This document shows positions 9,501 to 12,722 of a stretch of 12,722 bases of DNA, piece by piece; the first letter of the stretch is position 1; every line of letters starts with the position of its first letter. This DNA comes from Hemicentrotus pulcherrimus. Its lineage: Eukaryota; Echinodermata; Echinoidea; Camarodonta; Strongylocentrotidae. Location of the stretch: positions 51,715 through 64,436 of the forward strand of contig BEXV01001924.1 of the NCBI GenBank assembly GCA_003118195.1, given 5' to 3'. The notes under the pieces were generated by a model. That model did no database searches. It worked only from the letters and a program-made list of their open reading frames with translations, and had not been told where the DNA came from. Position numbers and translations under genes: made by a program.

Positions 9501-12500
9501 ACCGATACAAAGGACCGTTTCAATGTTTGGTGTTGATCCTTAGAATCACTCATTTTGCATGATGTTTAGGTAAAGAAGGGGGGGGAGAGGTAAAGAAGGG
9601 GGAAGAGAGAAAGGGGAATCTTGCCAACAATTAAAAAATCATATAAAACTAGTGCAATTTTGCTAATGAACATGAATAAAACATAAATAAAATGAGAGTA
9701 TTGAAATACAAACCTAAACCTCCATTTTGGTTTCTGACTTGCTTGGCTCTGTCATCTGGCACATCTTCCTAGTGTTTAAAAGAAAGTGTGGATTTATTAT
9801 CAGTAAATTATAGACAAGGTTTCTCTCTTGCACAACAACTTTGTACTATTTCTTATTTGACTTGTCATTTGCTTTGAGTTTCATACCTGCTATACTGTAT
9901 GTAGCATTTTCAAGTGGCCTGCACCAAATTTGAACAAATAAATTGATTAGAAAAAAACAAAATGCATGTAGCTTCATGTAGAGACAAAATAGCCCATACC
10001 TTTATAAAGGCTTTATTTTCGAAATAAAATGGATGTTGGCGTTGAACCTGAATTAATCATGGGTATAACTGTAATAGGCATGCTAGAAGTAAGAAAGTGA
10101 GATGAAATGTGAGATAAAATCTTAGATAAACAGCAGTCTCAGAATACCAATTTCATTTTATAGAAAAAATTAACTATTTTACACCCATTTCTAACTGCAC
10201 TCTATCGGAGTGACACCGATGAAAATACCGATTGAATTTTCCTTATGTAAACAAACGTGAAACCGCAGTTTTCCCCCTGTTGCTTTCTTACTGCCGGTGA
10301 AATTCACTCGCTGTGGCGAGCCCTTGCTGGAAGTGAAGAATTACTGGGTAATTATTAAGCCTGCGCTCCATCTAGCTAGCATGCAGCATGTTCAACCATA
10401 AGTCAACAAACACAGTTGGTTACAATAAAGCACGCGTTTACTGCGACCTTTGACCATTTTAATCGCTGTTTTAATCGCCTTTTTCTCCCAAACGTTATCT
10501 AACTGCACGTTTCATCGGTGTCACACCGACAGAATGAGTATTTCTCCTGCTCTTGAGCAGGAGAATTTGATCTCCTATTTCTCTTCTTTTCATCGGCTAT
10601 TTAATTGCCTTTTTCTCCTCTGTTGCTTTCTAACTGCCACTTTCATCAGATGCGTCCGGATGCATCCGATGAAAATCGGTGCAGTTAGAAAAGGGTATTA
10701 GAGATAAAATCATAAGCTATCTACCCCTACAGGCTCTTCCTGTTTATAGCAAGCATCCCCTGTATCGACCAGCCTGTGTCTGAAATCGTCCCATCGTCCG
10801 TAGCATATGTCGATGCCCCCCAATTTCCTTTTATAGAAAATATAAACTATTTTAGGGATAAAATAATAAGTCACGTACCCCAACAGGCTCTTCCTGTTCG
10901 TAGCAAGCAACCCCCGTATCGACCAGCCTGTGTCTGAAATCGTCCCATCGTCCGTAGCAGATGTCAATGCCCCCTAAGAAGGCGATGCGCTGGTCAACGA
11001 TGACGCCCTTCTCGTGGTGGGCCCAGAGCATGACCCCCGCCCCGCCCGGGATGTGGTCTGGGTGTCGCATCACCTGACAAGAGATTAAAGATGATCCAGG
11101 GGGGTGTTTCACAAAGATCACAATTCGAACTTAACTCTAAGTTGGACTTAACAATTATGGAAAGCCGTTAGCATCTAGGAAAATATAGCTATTTCAAAAG
11201 GCATAAAATGTTGATTCAAATCATTCATTTTTTCTATTATCAAGTAGATTTCATGTTCTTGATGTGGAATTTTAAAAACGTCTAAAATACTTCAATTTTC
11301 GCTTTTGAACATATTTTATTTTGAGGCTACAAATGGCTCTCCATAATTTTCCAGTCCTACTTAGTGTTAAGTTCGACTTGGGTTCTTTGTGTAACACCCC
11401 CCAGAAGTCACAAGATATGAAGTGGTAAATTACGGCTGTTGGTTTCTTTTTCACAACATATAAATTTATTTATTCATTTATTTCTGATATCTATACAGGG
11501 TGGCACACCAATTTGGCGGTCTTCCATGAGGCCCTGTTTGGTAAGAATAAAACATATAACAGCAGCCAGAATAAAATAGATAAATACACAAGCATATAAA
11601 CAGGTATCATGGTACAAATTAATTGGTATCCTCATGAAATAACTGATCATTCAAGAATTATACTTGATCATTTGAATTAAATGTGTGAATAGAATTTTCA
11701 ATTTGAATCGAAAATAAATTAAAAAATGAAAATGAAATAAAGAATAGATAACAACGGTAGGATGCGGCCGTCATTGTTGGTCAAACAGCTTGTGAGCGTC
11801 AAGTAACGCCCGGCTGGAATGCTCCCCAGGGAGTGGAGATTGTGCACACAGTGTGTGCGAGCAAGCACTGAGTCCAATGACTGGGGTAATAGTATATTTG
11901 TAAAGCGCTTAGAGACATTTGTATTAAGCGCTATATAAAAATTAAATATTATTATTATTATTATTATTATTAACCACGTTTTTAACAGAATGAAAACGTA
12001 CAAATTAAGGATGACTGCAACTGCAAGCAACAAAGCTACTCAGCTCTACGTTATAGGATTCAGAATTGAGAAGCATACTATAAATATGTCAAACTATTAT
12101 TTTAACAATGTTTTTTGGTTAATTCATACAGTCCAGCTTTAGATTCTGGCTGCCTAAGTGTTACAGTGTCGCTGTTAGTGCCAAACCCTGCTTGATATGT
12201 TTGCATAGTATTAAAGTTAAAGTTGAGTTCTGGTCATGTGATTGCATTGTGAAAGAAAAGGTGTAGAATCGATCAGAAAGGTTGATCATCTAGCATATAA
12301 GTATTTGTGTGTATTGCAAGGTTCTGGAATCATCAAAATGATAAAAAATGTTCACAAGTCTTGGTAAAGTTACAAGCACTGTACACAGAAAGATGTATAT
12401 GGGACTACACGAACACGTGGCGTAAAAATCTGTCCCAATTTGTATGATAGTACATGCCATATTTAGAATATGAAGGCATTTGAAGAGCCATACTTTTCAT

Positions 12501-12722
12501 GGAACATGTTTTATCTCATGTTCTTCCACATTTGCATAATAACAATGATAACGCTCACAAATTATTGTTCACCTCTTTCCAGAACTCAACCTTCTCTTTA
12601 AGCATATCAGAAAAAAGAGAATGTGTGCTCACTTTGATATTGGGATGAAGGGCAAGGAGAGTTTGCTTGGTGTGAAAGCTCCCTAGGTTGAGAGCTATTT
12701 CAACCTCCTTGTAGAGCAACAC
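2310..12722 (-). CDS. PLD1: Phospholipase D, PLD1/PLD2 type (partial gene, nine exons in window)
   Basis: PLD1/PLD2 enzymes hydrolyse phosphatidylcholine to phosphatidic acid and choline on membranes, and are activated by PIP2 and small GTPases (family knowledge). Joined in the order 12633-12722, 10879-11073, 10000-10047, 9720-9768, 8789-8929, 7806-7924, 6584-6697, 3574-3684 and 2310-2398, the exons read without a stop. They follow the animal PLD order: the YKEVE block, HKD1, a variable linker, the GKDY block, the PRMPWHD block, FIQRWNFTK, the LIPKS block, WSAG to YIYIE, then NQFF to RAHR. All junctions use GT/AG and the phases agree throughout. The N-terminal PX/PH domains and the second HKD lie outside the window. 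Most invertebrates have a single such gene, so PLD1 versus PLD2 cannot be decided. The exons show no disabling changes, so the gene looks functional. Confidence 0.95.
2870..3354. mobile_element. MITE, CAGGGGGGTGTTTCACAAAG family (copy 1), right half duplicated
   Basis: The left end is CAGGGGGGGGGTGGTTTCAC and the right end GTGAAACACCACCCTG. Inside are AACTCTAAGTTGGACTT and its inverse AAGTCCAACTTAGAG. The right half occurs twice in tandem: 3014-3183 and 3184-3352 match almost base for base (AATAGAAAATATGAATGATG, CAACATTTTGTGCC), with a small deletion in the second. The family's other copy is at 11097-11404. Confidence 0.85.
3449..3566 (+). repeat. (ATC)n microsatellite
   Basis: A run of CATCAT repeats with scattered CTT and TTA variants. 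On the transcript strand it is GAT/GAA rich and begins within about 10 nt of the donor at 3573-3572. It would read as acidic residues, but the frame continuing from the exon hits TGA within seven codons, so it is not coding. Confidence 0.9.
3574..3684 (-). CDS. PLD1: PLD exon, WSAG to YIYIE block
   Basis: Thirty-seven codons, phase 0 to phase 0: [20 protein letters not shown], then [17 protein letters not shown]. The acceptor is TTTGGGCAG and the donor GAG|GTCAGT. LRS...WSAG...ES/DSI..AY...I..S.H(Y/F)(I/L)YIE is the PLD1/PLD2 pattern leading into the NQFF segment that opens the second catalytic half. The length matches the family. The intron upstream ends in a MITE, and the intron downstream opens almost directly into a GAT/GAA-rich microsatellite. 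Confidence 0.95.
3708..3984. mobile_element. 277-bp palindromic MITE with TA target duplication
   Basis: The termini CACCAGTTTACAGTTGT and ACAACTGTAAACTGGTG are exact inverse copies, flanked by TA on both sides (3706-3707, 3985-3986). The inverted similarity continues inward: TGCGCCCATGCAAAT near 3820 faces ATTTGCATGGGCGCAA near 3880. A TA target and a near-complete palindrome fit a Tc1/mariner-type MITE (inference). It ends 23 nt upstream of the acceptor of the WSAG exon. Confidence 0.85.
4400..5323. mobile_element. 924-bp foldback element with long nested inverted repeats
   Basis: The outer ends are ATGGCCCGTATTCTGAAGTC and its exact inverse GACTTCAGAATACGGGCCAT. Each arm, about 220-240 bp, is built of repeated GTCTAAGTCCTGTTTAACTA-like units and contains a second terminus-like copy (CGTATTCTGAAGTC at 4523, GACTTCAGAATACG at 5203). 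The centre, 4650-5095, is unique and includes a TACGTACGTACGTAC palindrome. No transposase is seen. The target duplication is unclear. Confidence 0.8.
5457..5812 (+). pseudogene. Broken ORF with basic N-terminus, possibly transposon-derived
   Basis: An ATG in fair context (CTAAGATGC) opens MPPIK. A shift of frame then continues [19 protein letters not shown], a nuclear-localisation-like stretch. Another frame gives an acidic [20 protein letters not shown]. Further on, [15 protein letters not shown] and then [14 protein letters not shown] appear in two frames, followed by stops and [12 protein letters not shown]. The alternating but sensible peptide signals suggest a decayed gene with several frameshifts. 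The NPDYK...KK part is loosely reminiscent of MADF/Myb-like DNA-binding proteins of PIF/Harbinger elements. That is a guess; no catalytic motif is visible. Confidence 0.35.
5966..6316. mobile_element. TTAA-type non-autonomous element, copy 1
   Basis: The ends are TTAAAGGTATT at the left and AATACCTTTAA at the right, perfect 11-bp inverted repeats that include TTAA on both sides. A TTAA target is the hallmark of the piggyBac superfamily, but the rest of the terminus does not show the classical CCC/GGG ends, so the assignment is tentative. At 351 bp it has no ORF. A diverged second copy is at 7139-7530. Confidence 0.7.
6584..6697 (-). CDS. PLD1: PLD exon, LIPKS block
   Basis: Thirty-eight codons, phase 0 to phase 0: [20 protein letters not shown], then [18 protein letters not shown]. 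The acceptor is TAAACAG and the donor CAG|GTAAGT. It is equivalent to the family segment running from after FIQRWNFTK through Y-P-(Y/F)-L-(L/I)-P-K-S to VQ, and the length fits that segment. It is the least conserved exon here: the basic/tyrosine start is replaced by an EQKKKEM run and the end is cysteine/arginine rich. Splice sites, phase and the LIPKS core support it. Confidence 0.87.
6721..7000. repeat. Diverged intronic duplication, copy A (uninterrupted)
   Basis: The copy contains GCCGTCAGTTTCCATGTGCA, TTCAAGGACACC, GTACAGGT, AGCAAACCTGTTGG, GGTGGAAAACGCAG, CCTGGTGGTCATAA and CCGGTGATTGA. All of these recur in the same order, with substitutions, in 7072-7705. Minus-strand open frames across it (about 100 codons) have no recognisable domain and are not shared by copy B, so I treat it as non-coding. 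Confidence 0.7.
7072..7705. repeat. Diverged intronic duplication, copy B (interrupted)
   Basis: It matches copy A (6721-7000) at 7079-7135 (GCCGTCGGATTCCATGTGCA and TTCAAGGACACC) and again at 7533-7705 (GGACAGGT, AGCAGACCTG, TGGTGGAAAATGCAG, CCTCTTGGCCATAA, CCTGGTGATTA). The gap between the two halves is filled by the TTAA-type element at about 7139-7530. Confidence 0.7.
7139..7530. mobile_element. TTAA-type non-autonomous element, copy 2
   Basis: It shares with 5966-6316 the ordered motifs CCTGGATTTAGCT, ATGCTGCAATCATAAT, AAGATATTTATGATTG, CAGTCTATTGGGG, AAATGAGTATG, TTTGAAGCGCA, GGCTTCAATA, CATATCACAGA and ACATTGTTAAAC. The right end is ATGCCTTTAA, an intact-looking TTAA; the left end (CATGAAAGGG) has lost it. 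No coding potential is seen. The left boundary is set by alignment to copy 1. Confidence 0.7.
7728..7758 (-). repeat. Duplicated end of the FIQRWNFTK exon with decoy donor
   Basis: On the minus strand this reads ATACAGAGGTGGAGTTTTAC then AAAG|GTATAG, i.e. IQRWSFTK and a GT donor. It repeats the true exon end at 7802-7830 with an offset of 74 bp. The match extends to an ACATTGGC motif at 7711 and 7778, so a roughly 70-bp tandem duplication is likely. Reading on from the true exon through to this decoy meets a stop after [10 protein letters not shown], so its use would truncate the protein. Confidence 0.8.
7806..7924 (-). CDS. PLD1: PLD exon, PRMPWHD to FIQRWNFTK block
   Basis: The exon encodes [31 protein letters not shown] and IQRWNFTK, one of the most conserved stretches of animal PLDs. 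It lies between the two catalytic motifs. The acceptor is CGCCAG with the first two bases AG completing a glutamate, and the donor is AAG|GTATGT at phase 0. Length is 119 bp and matches the family without indels. The last bases of the exon and the donor are copied about 74 bp downstream, at 7728-7758. Confidence 0.96.
7925..8788 (-). other. PLD intron, no mobile element recognised
   Basis: An 864-bp intron (donor GTGGGT, acceptor ATCGCCAG). It contains a 16-17-bp direct repeat, ATCACCATCGCCACTA, at about 7957 and 8228, each next to a copy of GCATCTCTG in opposite orientation. The rest is AT-rich and unremarkable. Short plus-strand open frames at 8108-8336 have no recognisable features. Confidence 0.7.
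8789..8929 (-). CDS. PLD1: PLD exon, GKDY block
   Basis: Forty-seven codon equivalents (2 nt, 46 codons, 1 nt). It begins [14 protein letters not shown] and ends [20 protein letters not shown] then PFE. The GKDY(Y/S/C)N...KD.VQ...PFE pattern is the conserved block that follows the variable loop in PLD1/PLD2. The acceptor is CTTCACAG and the donor is GAAG|GTGGGT. The split codon G|AG with the next exon restores [18 protein letters not shown] at the family's normal spacing. One oddity: the usual tryptophan of KDWVQ is valine here (KDVVQ). Confidence 0.92.
8930..9719 (-). other. PLD intron, AT-rich, no elements recognised
   Basis: A 790-bp intron (donor GTTTAG, acceptor TTCACAG). It is very AT-rich, with runs of T at 8952-8960 and 9245-9257. 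The only structured piece is a short G-rich purine tandem at 9569-9615, where GGTAAAGAAGGGGG occurs twice. No ORF or RNA gene is seen. Confidence 0.7.
9569..9615 (+). repeat. Short purine tandem repeat
   Basis: GGTAAAGAAGGGGG occurs twice, separated by a GGGAGA-type spacer, then AAGAGAGAAAGGGG. All purine on the plus strand apart from single T residues. Lies in an intron; no function inferred. Confidence 0.6.
9720..9768 (-). CDS. PLD1: PLD linker exon, 49 bp (candidate)
   Basis: The frame reads [16 protein letters not shown] plus one base, entering at phase 0 and leaving at phase 1, with acceptor CACTAG and donor GGAG|GTTTAG. The following exon needs a phase-1 partner while the upstream exons end at phase 0, so an exon of this type is required. 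That is the best argument for it. The next in-frame codon past the donor is a stop (TAG). The peptide is acidic and hydrophilic, as expected of the variable linker. Confidence 0.65.
10000..10047 (-). CDS. PLD1: PLD linker exon, 48 bp (candidate)
   Basis: Sixteen codons read [16 protein letters not shown], phase 0 to phase 0, with acceptor TAATTCAG and donor AAAG|GTATGG. It lies where animal PLDs have a variable loop between HKD1 and the GKDY block, so homology gives little support. The call rests on good splice sites, an open frame and correct phase. Being phase-neutral, it could be skipped without shifting the frame. In mammals, PLD1 has alternatively spliced forms that differ in this loop (known). 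Confidence 0.6.
10182..10697. mobile_element. 516-bp inverted-repeat element with TTA target duplication (Harbinger-like MITE)
   Basis: The ends are ACCCATTTCTAACTGCAC at the left and the near-perfect inverse GTGCAGTTAGAAAAGGGT at the right, with TTA on each flank (10179-10181 and 10698-10700). The neighbouring duplicate at 10840-10870 shows the same sequence without the element (AACTATTTTA followed by GGGATAAAAT), which fixes the limits. TCTAACTGC and CATCGG motifs recur inside in both orientations (10190, 10498, 10628). A 3-bp TTA/TAA target and no ORF fit a non-autonomous PIF/Harbinger element; the superfamily call is inference. Confidence 0.8.
10725..10820 (-). pseudogene. Duplicated 3' part of HKD1 exon (dead, alternative or poison exon)
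   Basis: Thirty-two codons from [12 protein letters not shown] to YKQEEPVG repeat residues 34-65 of the exon at 10879-11073. Only two residues change (V to D and E to K), against five silent changes. The HxK part of the catalytic motif is absent, since the copy starts after it. The donor is GGG|GTAGAT, weaker than GTACGT. The only near acceptor I see is AAAAG at 10830-10826, preceded by a T-rich stretch. Entering there from the phase-0 exon upstream would shift the frame and reach a TAA at 10746-10744. It is therefore either an unused copy or an exon whose inclusion would truncate the protein. Confidence 0.8.
10821..10973 (-). repeat. Tandem duplication, upstream unit (functional exon end plus intron)
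   Basis: This unit runs from the 5' GGGGGCAT of the exon, through the donor at 10878-10877, and about 57 bp into the intron. Its partner spans about 10149-10820. Both contain, on the plus strand, CAATTTC(C/A)TTTTATAG, then AACTATTTTA, GATAAAAT and the exon end. Unit length is about 153 bp here; the partner is about the same once its inserted element is removed. The exon portions differ at about 7 of 96 bases. Confidence 0.85.
10879..11073 (-). CDS. PLD1: PLD catalytic exon with HKD1 motif
   Basis: Sixty-five codons, phase 0 at both ends, acceptor TTGTCAG and donor GGG|GTACGT. The exon encodes VMRHPDH, then [23 protein letters not shown] and HRLVDTG. The HxKx4D signature is H20, K22 and D27, followed after six residues by G34-G35. 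This is the first of the two HKD half-sites that form the PLD active centre; by family knowledge one HKD histidine acts as nucleophile and the other as general acid. After VDTG the family becomes variable, and here the exon ends [10 protein letters not shown]. The last 96 bases are repeated at 10725-10820. Confidence 0.96.
11097..11404. mobile_element. MITE, CAGGGGGGTGTTTCACAAAG inverted-repeat family (copy 2)
   Basis: The left end CAGGGGGGTGTTTCACAAAG matches, inverted, the right end CTTTGTGTAACACCCCCCAG. Just inside, the left arm has CTCTAAGTTGGACTTAACAA, which is the reverse complement of the arm at 3291-3316. So this is a second copy of the element at 2870-3354, in opposite internal orientation. 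At 308 bp with no ORF it is a non-autonomous DNA element. No target duplication is obvious. Its left edge lies 23 nt upstream of the acceptor of the HKD1 exon. Confidence 0.8.
11455..11640 (-). repeat. Probable retroposon fragment with TTTA-rich end
   Basis: A TTTATTTATTCATTTATTTC stretch at 11463-11482 is followed by a moderately GC-rich block with ACAGGGTGGCACACC and CCATGAGGCCCTGTTTGG. A TAAA-type tail on the minus strand attached to a compact non-coding body is the usual form of a small retroposon. No coding potential or TSD was identified. The right boundary is uncertain. Confidence 0.3.
11745..11973 (+). repeat. SINE/LINE 3'-tail-like retroposon with (TTA)n end
   Basis: The stretch 11896-11941 reads GTAAAGCGCTTAGAGAC, then AAGCGCTATATAAAAATT, and runs into ATT/TTA repeats at 11947-11973. 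A 3' end with paired AGCGCT motifs followed by a short microsatellite is typical of SINEs and L2-like retroposon tails in marine deuterostomes (general knowledge; no consensus search run). Upstream, 11745-11890 is more GC-rich than the surrounding intron and probably belongs to the same insertion. I see no clear pol III A and B boxes, so it may be 5'-truncated. The 5' limit is approximate. Confidence 0.5.
12633..12722 (-). CDS. PLD1: PLD exon, YKEVE to HPNIK block (5' end outside window)
   Basis: Thirty in-frame codons, starting at the window edge with [10 protein letters not shown] and ending LLALHPNIK. In animal PLD1/PLD2 this stretch lies at the end of the first half of the catalytic fold, just before the HKD1 motif. 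The donor is AAA|GTGAGC (GT at 12632-12631), phase 0. The next exon resumes with VMRHPDH, which gives the family's usual HPNIKVMRHPDH sequence across the junction. The exon certainly continues beyond 12722, because neither an acceptor nor a start codon is seen. Confidence 0.95.

Larger units (their letters stand above)
10048..10878 (-). other. PLD intron after the HKD1 exon
   Basis: An 831-bp intron from donor GTACGT (10878) to acceptor TAATTCAG (10049-10048). Almost all of it is explained by the partial exon copy, the duplicated intron piece and the 516-bp inverted-repeat element. Only 10050-10148 is unassigned, and nothing stands out there. Confidence 0.75.
11074..12632 (-). other. PLD intron between the YKEVE and HKD1 exons
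   Basis: A 1,559-bp intron with donor GTGAGC and acceptor TTGTCAG. It holds an inverted-repeat MITE next to the acceptor (11097-11404), a retroposon-like fragment with a TTTA-rich end (about 11455-11640), and a SINE-like tail ending in TTA repeats (about 11745-11973). From 11973 to 12630 I see only AT-rich sequence, with no ORF, RNA gene or recognisable element. Confidence 0.85.

Noticed and set aside
11719..12033. A 104-codon minus-strand frame with an Ile run
   Set aside because: The Ile run is the TTA/ATT microsatellite of a retroposon tail; no other support.
1..12722. CRISPR array, tRNA or rRNA genes, bacterial operons
   Set aside because: No regularly spaced repeats with unique spacers, no tRNA or rRNA sequence signature recognised, and spliced exons show the DNA is eukaryotic.

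Overview
The window is eukaryotic nuclear DNA. It is AT-rich and intron-rich, and it is packed with short inverted-repeat elements, microsatellites and a SINE-like tail with a (TTA)n end. The one gene I can support is a phospholipase D of the animal PLD1/PLD2 type, on the minus strand. Protein similarity and repeat style suggest a marine invertebrate deuterostome, most likely an echinoderm such as a sea urchin. The species is inference.

Reading the minus strand from 12722 down to 1, nine exons can be placed with matching splice phases: 12633-12722 (5' cut by the window edge), 10879-11073 (first HKD catalytic motif), 10000-10047 and 9720-9768 (two small linker exons), 8789-8929, 7806-7924, 6584-6697, 3574-3684 and 2310-2398. 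Together they give 956 coding bases with no stop. The PX and PH domains would lie beyond 12722. The second HKD motif and the C-terminus would lie below position 1, so the window holds only the central part of the gene. The remaining ~11.7 kb is intron.

Intron content by region. 1-2309: a 404-bp inverted-repeat element, a second inverted-repeat element, and ~780 bp of GA-rich DNA that starts about 20 bp past a splice donor. 2399-3573: an inverted-repeat MITE whose right half is tandemly duplicated, and an ATC microsatellite against the next donor. 3685-6583: a palindromic MITE next to an acceptor, a 924-bp foldback element, a broken basic ORF, and a TTAA-flanked element. 6698-7805: a diverged tandem duplication, one copy of which has received a second TTAA-type element. 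7925-9999: mostly plain AT-rich intron. 10048-10878: a duplicated 3' part of the catalytic exon, with a 516-bp TTA-flanked element inserted in one copy. 11074-12632: a MITE next to the acceptor, retroposon fragments, and plain intron.

No new defence or enzymatic system is visible. The most unusual observations concern the architecture of this PLD locus: a tandemly copied piece of the HKD1 exon that now looks like a poison or dead exon, a copied exon end with a decoy donor, and two unrelated MITEs that each stop exactly 23 nt before a splice acceptor.
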